Positions 44,504 to 53,791 of a stretch of DNA of 64,000 nucleotides are shown one piece after another. The stretch comes from Mesobacillus persicus (GTDB lineage Bacteria; Bacillota; Bacilli; Bacillales; Cytobacillaceae). The stretch spans positions 248,001 through 312,000 of the forward strand of contig NZ_FOBW01000003.1 in assembly GCF_900109925.1 (NCBI RefSeq), read 5' to 3'. The position numbers and the translations under genes are program-made. The notes under the pieces were generated by a model. It searched no databases. It saw only the letters and a list, made by a program, of their open reading frames with translations, and was not told the origin of the DNA. The first letter of the stretch is position 1. The number at the start of each line of letters is the position of its first letter.

Positions 44504-45430
44504 TCAAGAAGTAGGAAATGAATCAATTTTCTTAGCCCAATACTCCTTAGCAATCTCTATAAAATAATGAGCTGCATTGCTCAGGTAACTCCCTTTTTTA
44601 TAACTAGCATAGACTTCCCAAATGGGCTGTTGACGGAGCGAAAAATAAGAGACTCGGGAGCTATCCTTGGCATAGGTAAATGGAAAAATCGAACAGCAGA
44701 TTCCTTCCTCGACCATATTAAATAGATTTTGACAACTTCTCGTTTCTAAAAGAATATGGGGCGATACGTTTTCTTCAATAATGAGATGCTCGTAGATTTC
44801 TCTTAAAGTAGAACCTTTTTGCATGATCGCAAAAGAGTCATTTTCCAGTTGACTTAAGCTGATTATAGGAAGCTTTTCGCCCATTTTCCCTCCTAACTTT
44901 CCAAGAGGATGCGTAGTAGGAACACCTAAAATGATTTCCTCGGAACAAATATGAATATACTCATCCTTGGTTTTCTGAAAGTCCTGTAGGGTTAAGAAAC
45001 CAATGTCAAGGCTTCCCTTAGCTACTTCCTCTTGTTGTTGCCTGACGGTTAATTCTATTGTTTCAATTTTTATACTCGGGTATTTTCTATAAAAAGAAGG
45101 ATAGGTGCTCGCAAACATTTCAGGACCACGTTCTGGGGTTAAACCGATCACTAGTTTCCCTTTTTTCACATAAATGAGATCATTAATAAGGTTGTACGTG
45201 TCTTTTTTTATGTTGACGATCCTTTTTGCATTTTCAATATAAACCTTCCCAGCATCCGTCAGGTGCCAGTTCGTTCTGGAACGGACGAACAGCTGTGTTC
45301 CTAGTTCTTTTTCAAGCTTTAACAATTGTTGGTTTAGAGCCGACTGCGTAATAAACAGCTTTTCTGCCGCTTTCGTTATATTATTCTCTTCAGCAATCTT
45401 GATGATATATTCTACTTGTTTTAAATCCAT
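44504..45430 (-). CDS. LysR family transcriptional regulator
   Basis: A 308-residue regulator with the N-terminal helix-turn-helix (about 1-60; KQVEYIIKIAEENNITKAAE, LFITQSALNQQLLKLEKELG) and a C-terminal periplasmic-binding-like effector domain (about 90-290; KLVIGLTPERGPEMFA, KGSLDIGFLTL). It is divergent from garD across 127 bases containing a palindrome, so it most likely controls garD and perhaps itself in response to a sugar diacid. The effector is inferred from the neighbour. Confidence 0.9.
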   Translation of the reverse strand: MDLKQVEYIIKIAEENNITKAAEKLFITQSALNQQLLKLEKELGTQLFVRSRTNWHLTDAGKVYIENAKRIVNIKKDTYNLINDLIYVKKGKLVIGLTPERGPEMFASTYPSFYRKYPSIKIETIELTVRQQQEEVAKGSLDIGFLTLQDFQKTKDEYIHICSEEIILGVPTTHPLGKLGGKMGEKLPIISLSQLENDSFAIMQKGSTLREIYEHLIIEENVSPHILLETRSCQNLFNMVEEGICCSIFPFTYAKDSSRVSYFSLRQQPIWEVYASYKKGSYLSNAAHYFIEIAKEYWAKKIDSFPTS

Positions 45431-45470
45431 AAAAAAGTACTCCTCTTACTCTTAGTTTTTCTTAGAGAAG

Positions 45471-45498
45471 TCTAAAAGTTAACACTTTTACTTTTAGA
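45471..45498. promoter_or_regulatory. Inverted repeat between lysR and garD, probable operator
   Basis: TCTAAAAGT and ACTTTTAGA form a perfect 9-bp dyad with a 10-base spacer. It lies in the divergent promoter region, the usual place for LysR-type regulator binding. Confidence 0.55.
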
Positions 45499-45557
45499 TA
45501 ATTACAGATTACGATGTTTTTAAGGAAATAACAACAAGGATATGAGGAGGAATCGCA

Positions 45558-47075
45558 ATGGGTTTTAATCATTTTATTAAAATACATGAAAATGATAACG
45601 TTTCCATTACGGTAAATGCCATCCCTGCAGGTACGGTCATTATGGACGATGTCGTTGCGAACGAAAATATTCCCCAAGGTCATAAAATTGCTTTAGGTGA
45701 TATTGCCGAAGGAGAGGCAATCATCCGTTATGGAGTGATTTTAGGATTTGCTTTACAACCAATCCAGAAAGGCGACTGGATTAATGAATATATGCTCCAG
45801 CTGCCAACTCCACCTGCACTAGATGAAATGGAGTTTGCTACCAATCTAGTAACGGATTTGCCTGAGCCACCTGTAAAAACATTTATGGGCTATCCGAATC
45901 CAAATGGCGGGTACGCAGGCACAAGAAATATCTTGGGCATCATCACCACGGTACAATGTGTGACAGGTGTTTTAAATAATGCCGTAAAAAGGATCAAACA
46001 AGAATTGCTTCCACTATATCCGAATGTAGATGATGTGGTCGCGATTAATCATGCCTATGGTTGCGGGGTAGCAATTAATGCTCCGGAAGCTGCGATTCCG
46101 ATTCGAATGATGCGGAACATGGTGAAACATCCTAATTTTGGTGGCGAAACGATGGTAATTTCATTGGGGTGTGAGAAGCTTACACTGGAAATGATTTTAG
46201 AAGAAGAAGAGATTTCACCAGATAATATCGTTATTTTACAAGAAGTAAAAGGCCATGATGCCATCATTTCGGAAATTATGACGATGGCCAACACGAAAAT
46301 GAAAAAGTTAAATGAACGAAAGCGAGTGGAACTTCCACTTTCTGATTTATGTGTCGGAATGCAGTGTGGGGGTAGCGATGCGTTTTCTGGAGTGACGGCT
46401 AATCCAGCTGCAGGCTATGCTGCGGATATGTTAGTGCAAGCTGGTGCGACGGTGATGTTCTCTGAAGTAACCGAGGTTCGCGACGGTGCCCATATTATAG
46501 CTGAACGATGTGTGAACGAAGAAGTTGGTAGAAAACTAGTCTCTGAGATGAAATGGTATGACCAATACTTAGAGAAGGGACAAGTAGATAGAAGCGCGAA
46601 TCCAACACCTGGGAATAAAAAAGGTGGCTTATCAAATATTGTTGAAAAAGCGATGGGATCGATTGCAAAGTCAGGTACTTCGCCGATTGTAGAGGTTCTA
46701 TCACCTGGGGAGCGGCCAACGAAAAAAGGAATGATCTTTGCGGCAACCCCTGCCAGTGATTTTGTATGTGGTTCATGCCAATTGTCTAGTGGAATGACAC
46801 TTCAAGTTTTTATGACTGGTCGTGGAACACCATACGGTATGGCAGAAGCACCAGTGATCAAGGTTTGTAGCCGAAATAACATGAAAGATATGTGGGAAGA
46901 TTTAATCGATATCAATGCGGGTCCAATCGCGACAGGTGAAGCAACGATTCAAGAGATCGGAACGCTGTTATTCAATGAAATCATTGATGTTGCTAGTGGG
47001 CGTAAGCAATGTTTGGCTGAAAAGTATGAACTCCATAACGACTTTACGATTTTTAATCCAGCACCGATTACGTGA
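45558..47075 (+). CDS. garD: Galactarate dehydratase
   Basis: A 505-residue UxaA/GarD-family enzyme that dehydrates D-galactarate to 5-keto-4-deoxy-D-glucarate. The N-terminal SAF domain (about 1-90; [20 protein letters not shown]) is followed by the GarD part with [64 protein letters not shown] and [16 protein letters not shown], whose conserved cysteines and histidine are likely metal ligands. RBS GAGGAGG. The neighbourhood of sugar-diacid genes supports galactarate as substrate over altronate. Confidence 0.92.
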   Translation: MGFNHFIKIHENDNVSITVNAIPAGTVIMDDVVANENIPQGHKIALGDIAEGEAIIRYGVILGFALQPIQKGDWINEYMLQLPTPPALDEMEFATNLVTDLPEPPVKTFMGYPNPNGGYAGTRNILGIITTVQCVTGVLNNAVKRIKQELLPLYPNVDDVVAINHAYGCGVAINAPEAAIPIRMMRNMVKHPNFGGETMVISLGCEKLTLEMILEEEEISPDNIVILQEVKGHDAIISEIMTMANTKMKKLNERKRVELPLSDLCVGMQCGGSDAFSGVTANPAAGYAADMLVQAGATVMFSEVTEVRDGAHIIAERCVNEEVGRKLVSEMKWYDQYLEKGQVDRSANPTPGNKKGGLSNIVEKAMGSIAKSGTSPIVEVLSPGERPTKKGMIFAATPASDFVCGSCQLSSGMTLQVFMTGRGTPYGMAEAPVIKVCSRNNMKDMWEDLIDINAGPIATGEATIQEIGTLLFNEIIDVASGRKQCLAEKYELHNDFTIFNPAPIT

Positions 47076-47107
47076 TAACGGCTCGGATGAACTTAAGAAT
47101 ATCATCT

Positions 47108-47146
47108 AGAACTACTGTACTAGCATCATACAGTAGTTCTTTATAT
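47108..47146 (+). terminator. Terminator after garD
   Basis: AGAACTACTGTA and TACAGTAGTTCT form a perfect 12-bp stem with a 9-base loop, then TTATATT. Confidence 0.82.
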
Positions 47147-47228
47147 TGCCAAAATTGATGTGGGTTTCTGTCGATTTATGAGTTAAGATGGAATTAAATT
47201 TCGATTCGATCCTTAAGGGGGTAAGAAG

Positions 47229-48374
47229 ATGAGAATTACTTCTGAGTTAGCGCATCCGATTATTTCAAAGCTTAAAGCTCTAGTAAACTTCAATATTAAT
47301 ATCATGGATGAAGAAGGGGTCATTGTAGCTAGTACAGACCCAAATAGGATGTATCAAATCCATCAAGGAGCCTTAAAGGTTATTAATTCGAAGGAAGAAA
47401 TTGTCATCTATCCAGCTGATGAGAGCTTGTATGTAGGTTCAAAGCCTGGAGTAAACTTACCAGTCGAACATCAAGACCTTATTGTTGGGGTCATTGGCAT
47501 TACCGGTAATCCAGATGATGTGTATAAGTTTGCACAAATTTTAAAGGTTACTGTGGAAGTCATGCTACAAGAAATGGAATTATTTAATAAACTCCACTAT
47601 GAAAATAAGATAATGGAGAATTGGGTGTTAGAGCTCATTCATCCTCATGAATTAAACTACGCAAAACTGGAAACAGACGGAAAGCACTATTTAAACCTGA
47701 ATCTAAACGAAGAGATTTCCGTTTTCCTCATTCGTTTTCCTGATTTAAATTACCAAAATATAACCGAAAACAATATAGTGCCATTAAAAAAGGATGAACG
47801 GTTAAATCAAATAAGAGCCCTTATTCCTAAGATCTCCTTTTCAGCTTTTCTTGATGATGTTCATTGTTTAATTGGGATTCCCCATATGAAGGAAAACTAT
47901 TATTCAGTTGCTCGGTCAATAAAGGGCTATTTTACGAGTCAAAAGCTAGCCGTTCAAATTGGAATTGGTCAATCTTATAGTAAGATTAATGGCTACCGTA
48001 AGTCCTACTTAGAGGCAAAAGATAGTTTGATGCTATTGGACAATTTCCCTAATGATGATCATATAGCCCATATTTCCGACTGGGGTTTTATTAATCTTCT
48101 TCAACAAGTACCGAAAGAACGGCTAGAAAGTTTTTATGGGCAATATTTAGGGGGAAAGCTGTCCCTTAACGAAGAACAAGTACTAACATTAAAAGCGCTG
48201 TTCGACCACGACCTAAATATGAAGCTAACTGCCGAGGCTCTTCACATTCATCGTAATACGTTGTTGTATCGGTTATGTAATATCGCAAAACAAACAGGTT
48301 TAGATCCAAAAAGTTTCCATGATGCGATGATTCTAAGAATGTTAATGGTAGTCGAAAAAATAACGGAAAATTGA
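47229..48374 (+). CDS. CdaR-like sugar diacid regulator
   Basis: A 381-residue activator. Residues about 1-135 form the sugar diacid recognition domain (LAHPIISKLKALVNFNINIM, GVIVASTDPNRMYQIHQGAL, GVIGITGNPDDVYKFAQILK). Residues 150-300 are a GGDEF-like linker, and the C-terminus (about 320-381) is a PucR-type helix-turn-helix (LTAEALHIHRNTLLYRLCNI). In E. coli and other bacteria CdaR activates galactarate, glucarate and glycerate genes. AAGGGGG precedes the start. It is flanked by terminators, so it has its own promoter. Confidence 0.92.
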   Translation: MRITSELAHPIISKLKALVNFNINIMDEEGVIVASTDPNRMYQIHQGALKVINSKEEIVIYPADESLYVGSKPGVNLPVEHQDLIVGVIGITGNPDDVYKFAQILKVTVEVMLQEMELFNKLHYENKIMENWVLELIHPHELNYAKLETDGKHYLNLNLNEEISVFLIRFPDLNYQNITENNIVPLKKDERLNQIRALIPKISFSAFLDDVHCLIGIPHMKENYYSVARSIKGYFTSQKLAVQIGIGQSYSKINGYRKSYLEAKDSLMLLDNFPNDDHIAHISDWGFINLLQQVPKERLESFYGQYLGGKLSLNEEQVLTLKALFDHDLNMKLTAEALHIHRNTLLYRLCNIAKQTGLDPKSFHDAMILRMLMVVEKITEN

Positions 48375-48386
48375 AAATAGTGCAAA

Positions 48387-48425
48387 TGCACAATTCCCTA
48401 GTCTAAAAAGCTAGGGAATTTTGTG
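48387..48425 (+). terminator. Terminator after the CdaR-like gene
   Basis: ACAATTCCCTAG and CTAGGGAATTTTGT form a long stem around TCTAAAAAG. Confidence 0.7.
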
Positions 48426-48502
48426 TAAGAGTCCGATGAAACCGCATTCATAAATATAGTTTAATAAAGATGTAGTTAATACTTTAGAAAAAGGTGGGGT
48501 AA

Positions 48503-49657
48503 ATGAAAATCGTCATTGCTCCCGACTCCTTTAAAGGTAGTCTCACAGCCTTAAAGGTTGGGACCATTATCAAAGAAGCATTTAGTAAGGAACTGCCAGA
48601 TGTAGATTTAGAAGTCATTCCAATGGCTGATGGGGGTGAGGGAACACTAGATACACTCATCTATGCAACAGATGGAACCCGTAAAAGTCTAACCGCGTCA
48701 GGACCGCTATTAGATCCAGTTGAAACAGAGTATGGAGTATTGGGAGACAACAAGACAGCTGTAATTGAAATTGCAGCGATATCAGGGTTACCAATGGTCC
48801 CACCTGGTAAACGAAACCCAATCTATACATCAACGTTCGGGATCGGAGAAGTGATCAAACAGGCATTGGAAGATGGTTATCGTGAATTAATCGTCGGACT
48901 TGGCGGAAGTTCAACGAATGATGGTGGACTTGGTATGCTACAAGCGCTAGGTGCTAGATTTCTAGATGAACAAGATGAAACATTACCGTCTTTTGGAAGC
49001 TCGCTTTTCAAGTTGAAACGTGTTGATTTTACCGGTCTCCACCCATTGTTGAAGGAAGCAAAGTTTACGATTGCTAGTGACGTAAACAATCCGTTAACCG
49101 GTCCGAATGGTGCAACCTATGTTTTTGGACCGCAAAAGGGAATAGCGGATTCAGAGCTTGAAGCTTTTGATCAAGCAATGGGAAGATACGCGAATTTAGT
49201 AGAAAATCAAATAGGACTAGACCTGAAGGAGCAAGAAGGTGCAGGGGCAGCTGGTGGTTTAGGATTTGCCTTTCTCATTCTGAATGCAAGAATAGAATCT
49301 GGTTCAAAGATTGTTGCTGATGCTACTAGATTACAAGAAAAAATCGTGAATGCCGATTTTGTGATTACAGGTGAAGGGCAAAGTGATTATCAAACCTTAC
49401 TAGGAAAAGTTCCTTCGTTTATCTCGAGCATTGCGAAAGAAGCAGGAGTAAAGACCATCCTTCTGTCCGGCAGTTTAGGAAAAGGATATGAAGCTTTATA
49501 TGATCACTTTTTAAGCTGTCACTCGATTGCAACTGGGCCGATGAGTTTGGGAGAATGCATGGATAATGCAGAAATTCTTCTATATAACCAGGCTAGAAAT
49601 ATTGCTTTATTGATTAAAGGTATTTCAGAAGAATGTAATAATCAAGTTTCCATTTAA
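48503..49657 (+). CDS. Glycerate kinase (GarK family), copy 2
   Basis: A 384-residue glycerate kinase with the same landmarks as copy 1: KIVIAPDSFKGSLTALKVGT, IPMADGGEGTLDTLI, VGLGGSSTNDGGLGMLQALG, SDVNNPLTGPNGATYVFGPQ, GAAGGLGFAFLILNA and VITGEGQSDYQTLLGKVPSF. It lies within the diacid cluster and is the likely last step of the pathway, feeding 2-phosphoglycerate to glycolysis. RBS AAGGTGGGG. The next gene begins after 67 bases containing a cre site. Confidence 0.93.
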   Translation: MKIVIAPDSFKGSLTALKVGTIIKEAFSKELPDVDLEVIPMADGGEGTLDTLIYATDGTRKSLTASGPLLDPVETEYGVLGDNKTAVIEIAAISGLPMVPPGKRNPIYTSTFGIGEVIKQALEDGYRELIVGLGGSSTNDGGLGMLQALGARFLDEQDETLPSFGSSLFKLKRVDFTGLHPLLKEAKFTIASDVNNPLTGPNGATYVFGPQKGIADSELEAFDQAMGRYANLVENQIGLDLKEQEGAGAAGGLGFAFLILNARIESGSKIVADATRLQEKIVNADFVITGEGQSDYQTLLGKVPSFISSIAKEAGVKTILLSGSLGKGYEALYDHFLSCHSIATGPMSLGECMDNAEILLYNQARNIALLIKGISEECNNQVSI

Positions 49658-49681
49658 AAAGGTATTTTATTTTACCATTAT

Positions 49682-49695
49682 AGTAAGCGTTTACA
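49682..49695 (+). promoter_or_regulatory. Catabolite-responsive element (cre)
   Basis: AGTAAGCGTTTACA matches the Bacillus cre consensus TGWAARCGYTWNCW at 13 of 14 positions. It is 30 bases upstream of the first transporter gene, so CcpA would repress the operon when a preferred sugar is present. Confidence 0.72.
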
Positions 49696-49724
49696 TTATA
49701 AATCCTGTAGGGAGGTTAGTAATA

Positions 49725-50792
49725 ATGAAAAAGATTTGGGTATTTGTACTAATTTTAATGTTGGGTGCTGTATTAGCCGCTTGTGGTGGAAGTTCAGAAG
49801 AAGCTTCAAGTGATGCCGAAGGTTCTGATGATACTACAAAAGTAGATATATCAAGGGTTCGGGTTTTGATTGGTTCAAGTTCTACTGGTGGAGACACGTA
49901 CCAAAATGCAGATGCAGTTACTAGATATTTGGAAAAAGAACTAGATACAAATATGAAAGTTGATGCAGTTGGTGCAAACCGTGCATTTGACGAGCTTGCC
50001 AAAGCTAAAACAGATGGTAGCTCGATTATGTTCTTCCATGATATGTCTTACCTTGGCGTAGAGTATGGTAGTTTCCCAGAAGAATATTCCTTAGATAATT
50101 GGAAAGTTGGACCGATTGTCGCAATCAACCCAGGGAATGTATTCTTATCAAAAGCAGATGCACCTTATAACACAATGGTAGAAGCTGCAGAATGGTTAAA
50201 GGCTAATCCAGATAAAACAATCACAGTTGCGATTGAAGCAGGTGGAGTTTCTCAAATCAGCTTTGATGGTTTCTACATTTGGGCAAAAGAAACATATGGT
50301 GAAGAAGTATCTAGCCGAATTAAAGCTTATATCACTGGTTCCCAAAGTGACAAGGACCAAGCGTTATGGGATGGAAATGTTGATATCATTCATGGAGCCA
50401 TTTCATCAAATGTTCAATACACGGAAGACGGCGTTGAAGATAAAATTAAGATGAAATTTTTAGGAGTTACTTCAAAAGAACGTGTTGAAGGCTACGATAT
50501 TCCAACATTTGCAGAGCAAGGCATTCAAGTAAATGGCCAAGATTTTGTGTTCGCAAAAGAATACTTCTTCTTACTTCCTAAGGATATTGATGAAAACTTC
50601 GCAAGCAAGTTAGATCAAGGAGCTGCAAAGGTTGTTGAAAATGCAGACTATGCTAAGGACTTAGGTGTGAACGCATTCTATGTGAATCACTACTCTTTAG
50701 AAGAATCTCAAGCTTATTTAACTGAAAAAAGAGACTTCATGAGATACATTATTGAAAATGGTGCGGATTTAAACGAAATTACTGCAAATTAA
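49725..50792 (+). CDS. Tripartite tricarboxylate transporter substrate-binding lipoprotein 1
   Basis: A 355-residue lipoprotein (lipobox VLAACG, mature from Cys 20) followed by an acidic linker and the TctC/Bug binding fold: VRVLIGSSSTGGDTYQNADA, VDAVGANRAFDELAKAKTDG, ITVAIEAGGVSQISFDGFYI and KFLGVTSKERVEGYDIPTFA. It captures a carboxylated substrate outside the cell and delivers it to TctA/TctB. Its place in front of diacid catabolic genes suggests galactarate or glucarate as ligand. RBS GGGAGG. Transcription probably starts near the cre site. Confidence 0.88.
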   Translation: MKKIWVFVLILMLGAVLAACGGSSEEASSDAEGSDDTTKVDISRVRVLIGSSSTGGDTYQNADAVTRYLEKELDTNMKVDAVGANRAFDELAKAKTDGSSIMFFHDMSYLGVEYGSFPEEYSLDNWKVGPIVAINPGNVFLSKADAPYNTMVEAAEWLKANPDKTITVAIEAGGVSQISFDGFYIWAKETYGEEVSSRIKAYITGSQSDKDQALWDGNVDIIHGAISSNVQYTEDGVEDKIKMKFLGVTSKERVEGYDIPTFAEQGIQVNGQDFVFAKEYFFLLPKDIDENFASKLDQGAAKVVENADYAKDLGVNAFYVNHYSLEESQAYLTEKRDFMRYIIENGADLNEITAN

Positions 50793-50800
50793 TTAAATTT

Positions 50801-50838
50801 ATGAGGAAGTGTTACTTTCGTTCGTGATACTTCCTCAT
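50801..50838 (+). other. Intercistronic hairpin after the binding-protein gene
   Basis: ATGAGGAAGT and ACTTCCTCAT form a perfect 10-bp stem with no T run after it. Such hairpins often stabilise the upstream mRNA so that the binding protein is made in excess. A similar hairpin follows the second TctC gene. Confidence 0.55.
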
Positions 50839-50882
50839 CTCCACCTAGCAAAAATGGACTGAAGATGGGAGCAGGTGAGATC

Positions 50883-51287
50883 ATGAAAGAATTGTTAACA
50901 ATCGATATTAAATATGATGAATACCATATTATTTTTCCGAGGATTATCATGGGTATTCTCATTTTATTAGTAGTATTGATGTTAATTAAGGCCCTAATTA
51001 AAAGATTGAAAGATGGTAGTTTGACTCAGTTCAAATTCAAATTCTTTGAAGAAAACTTTGACAAACTGAAACTGTTTGGAACCATTGGGCTCATTGTGGT
51101 GTATGTGTTTTTCTTGGAGATTATTGGCTTTATTGCTTCTAGCATTGTATTCATGTTCTTGTTAACGATTTTGTTAAAAGGTAATTTCCAACGAAAAACA
51201 ATCGTTATTTCCGTTATAAACTCTGTGACAACCTCTATATTGGTTTGGTTTTTCTTTGGATACTTATTCGATATCACTTTACCGTAA
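50883..51287 (+). CDS. Tripartite tricarboxylate transporter small membrane subunit (TctB) 1
   Basis: A 134-residue protein with four predicted helices (about 14-35, 62-80, 82-98, 110-130), the usual size and topology of TctB. TIGLIVVYVFFLEIIGFIAS is the most recognisable segment. The start at 50883 follows GGAGCAGGTGAG. It lies 16 bases before tctA. Confidence 0.82.
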   Translation: MKELLTIDIKYDEYHIIFPRIIMGILILLVVLMLIKALIKRLKDGSLTQFKFKFFEENFDKLKLFGTIGLIVVYVFFLEIIGFIASSIVFMFLLTILLKGNFQRKTIVISVINSVTTSILVWFFFGYLFDITLP

Positions 51288-51303
51288 AAGGCGGTGACCA
51301 TTC

Positions 51304-52806
51304 ATGGAAGCGTTTGAAATATTAACGCCATTATCTATTATCCTATGTATACTGGGGGTTTTTGTTGGAATCATTTTTGGTGCGATTCCAGGGATGACGG
51401 CGACAATGGCGATTGCAATTTTCCTGCCAATCACCTATGCATTGGATTTAATTGACTCTCTAGGCTTGCTGTTAGGTTTATATGTTGGGGGCATTAGTGG
51501 TGGTTTAGTCCCTGCAATTCTAATGAATATTCCTGGAACTCCTTCTTCGATCTGTACGACCTTTGATGGCTACCCGATGACCCAAAAAGGACAAGGGGAA
51601 AGAGCATTAAAGGTAGGAATCACCGCTTCACTTATTGGAGGAGCCTTCAGCTTAGCGATTTTATATTTCTTTGCACCAGTGTTAGCCTCTGTTGCAATTG
51701 ACTTTTCTTCTGTTGAAAAGTTCTTGATTATCTTATTTGCCTTAACAGTTATTGCCTCCCTATCTAGCGGTAGCTTACTTGGTGGGATTTTCAGCGGTTT
51801 TCTCGGCGTATTTATCAGTTTAGTTGGTTTCTTCGCTGATAATAATCAACTGCGTCTTGTCCCATCCTTTTTGGAAAACCAATTGTATTATGGCTTTGCC
51901 TTGCTTCCAGTATTGATCGGATTATTTGCAATCACGCAAATTCTTCAGGAAGCAGAAAAAGGAATGAAAACAGCGAGTCATCAAAAGTTTGAATTTGATA
52001 AGAAGGAGAAGTTTTCCTTCAAGGTTTTTAAAGGGCAATGGATCAATACTTTCCGTTCCTCTGCGATTGGTACCTTTGTTGGGATTCTACCTGGGGTAGG
52101 TGGAAGTGCTGCATCGATTCTAGCTTACTCTCAGACGAAGAACTTTTCAAAGAACCCTGACCGTTTAGGAAAAGGGGAGCCAGAAGGAGTTATTGCCAGT
52201 GAGGCTTCGAATAATGGACTAACTGGTGGCGCATTGATTCCACTATTATCTTTAGGGATTCCAGGGGATAGTACGACAGCTGTATTAGTTGGAGCTTTCT
52301 TGCTTCAGGGAATCCAAGTTGGCCCACTATTTATTACACAAAATCCTGATTTATGGAGTGGGATTGTGTGGGCGCTCGTAATTGCCAATATCGTTATGTT
52401 CTTGTTAATGTTCTTAGCCATCAAGTACATGGCGAAAATCGTTTTCGTACCAAAGCAAATCATCTATCCAATCATCATTGTTATGTGTGTGGTTGGAGCT
52501 TATGCAATCAATAACGGCGTATTATTTGATGTTTGGACACTCGTACTCTTTGGTCTTGCAGGTTTTGTATTTGCAAAGATTGGAATCCAGGTGGCTCCAT
52601 TATTAATTGGATTCATTTTAGGAAAAGACTTAGAAAAATACTTTATTGACTCATTAAAAGGTAGCGGTGGAGATTTAACGATCTTTTTTACAAAAGGACC
52701 AATCGCGATTGTGCTTTGGGTACTTATCTTTGCATCGATTATTTTCTCACTCTATCAATCTTGGAAAAGTAAAAAAACAGGTAACGATATCAGAAATGCC
52801 GCTTAA
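51304..52806 (+). CDS. Tripartite tricarboxylate transporter large permease (TctA) 1
   Basis: A 500-residue permease with about 12 helices. Signature segments are GVFVGIIFGAIPGMTATMAI, LGLYVGGISGGLVPAILMNI, PGTPSSICTTFDGYPMTQKG, GILPGVGGSAASILAYSQTK, EASNNGLTGGALIPLLSLGI and PGDSTTAVLVGAFLLQGIQV. It is the cation-coupled pore of the transporter. RBS AAAGGCGGTGA. Adjacent genes for diacid catabolism suggest its substrate. Confidence 0.92.
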   Translation: MEAFEILTPLSIILCILGVFVGIIFGAIPGMTATMAIAIFLPITYALDLIDSLGLLLGLYVGGISGGLVPAILMNIPGTPSSICTTFDGYPMTQKGQGERALKVGITASLIGGAFSLAILYFFAPVLASVAIDFSSVEKFLIILFALTVIASLSSGSLLGGIFSGFLGVFISLVGFFADNNQLRLVPSFLENQLYYGFALLPVLIGLFAITQILQEAEKGMKTASHQKFEFDKKEKFSFKVFKGQWINTFRSSAIGTFVGILPGVGGSAASILAYSQTKNFSKNPDRLGKGEPEGVIASEASNNGLTGGALIPLLSLGIPGDSTTAVLVGAFLLQGIQVGPLFITQNPDLWSGIVWALVIANIVMFLLMFLAIKYMAKIVFVPKQIIYPIIIVMCVVGAYAINNGVLFDVWTLVLFGLAGFVFAKIGIQVAPLLIGFILGKDLEKYFIDSLKGSGGDLTIFFTKGPIAIVLWVLIFASIIFSLYQSWKSKKTGNDIRNAA

Positions 52807-52834
52807 TTAAGTAGATAGGATAGGAGGATCTTAC

Positions 52835-53734
52835 ATGTTTCAACCGAAAGGGATTATCCCTGCATTAGTCACACCGATGGATCGAAGTGGGAACTTACTG
52901 GAAGATGGTCTTCGTGAGGTCATTGATTATACCATTGAAGGTGGAGTTCATGGCGTATTTGTACTAGGAAGTACTGGGGAAATTTATGGATTAGATACGA
53001 AGCAAAAACAACGGGTGTTGGAAATCACGGTTGATCACGTGGCAGGGCGTGTTCCTATCTATGCTGGAGCAAGTGAAATTACCACAAAAGATTGTATTCA
53101 AACAACACAGCTTGCCGAAAGCATCGGCGGCATTTCCGCTGTATCGGTGTTGACTCCTTATTTTATAACACCAAATCAAGAGGAATTGAAAGAACATTAC
53201 AAGGCAATTGCTGGCTCTACGAACCTACCAATCATTCTTTATGGGAATGATGAAAAAACGAATGTTAGCATTTCGCCTGATACAGCGGTGGAACTAGCTG
53301 ATGTGGAAAACATTGTTGCGATTAAAGATAGTAGTGGCGATATGTCAAAGATGGGTGAGTATATTAGAAGGACTCAAGGCAAGGATTTCTCCGTATTAGC
53401 TGGTCGAGATACATTGATTTTTGGCAACCTTTGCTACGGTGGCTCAGGTGGGATTGCGAGTACTGGAAATGTAGCACCAGCGATTGTAGCTGGAATCTAT
53501 GATGCGTATATCGCGGGAGAATTCGAAAAGTCAAGGGAACTTCAGTATAAACTAGCTCCATTACGATTGGCATTTGGCTTGGGAAGTTTCCCAGTTGTGA
53601 TGAAGGAAGCTCTAAATCTAGTAGGGATCAACGCTGGGGTTACCCTAGGTCCTATTAATGAAATGAGCCCACAAAATAGAGAAAAGCTTATTCAGGTATT
53701 GAAAGACTTAAATCTTTATCAAGTTCGCGTATAA
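52835..53734 (+). CDS. DapA-family lyase, probable 5-keto-4-deoxyglucarate aldolase
   Basis: A 299-residue TIM-barrel enzyme of the dihydrodipicolinate synthase/N-acetylneuraminate lyase superfamily. Visible are the phosphate/carboxylate loop LGSTGEIYGLD, the general-base tyrosine in ILYGNDEKT and the Schiff-base lysine in IVAIKDSSGDMSKM. The GSTGE loop is like aldolases and DapA; the B. subtilis-type 5-keto-4-deoxyglucarate dehydratase loop is, as I recall, GGTGEF. With glucarate and galactarate dehydratases upstream and tartronate semialdehyde reductase next, and no dioxovalerate dehydrogenase, cleavage to pyruvate and tartronate semialdehyde is inferred. A dehydratase role is not excluded. 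Confidence 0.75.
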   Translation: MFQPKGIIPALVTPMDRSGNLLEDGLREVIDYTIEGGVHGVFVLGSTGEIYGLDTKQKQRVLEITVDHVAGRVPIYAGASEITTKDCIQTTQLAESIGGISAVSVLTPYFITPNQEELKEHYKAIAGSTNLPIILYGNDEKTNVSISPDTAVELADVENIVAIKDSSGDMSKMGEYIRRTQGKDFSVLAGRDTLIFGNLCYGGSGGIASTGNVAPAIVAGIYDAYIAGEFEKSRELQYKLAPLRLAFGLGSFPVVMKEALNLVGINAGVTLGPINEMSPQNREKLIQVLKDLNLYQVRV

Positions 53735-53791
53735 CGGCACTTTGCATATTTGGCCGTTAAATATAAATAAATGATATGGGAGTGTTTGAAT

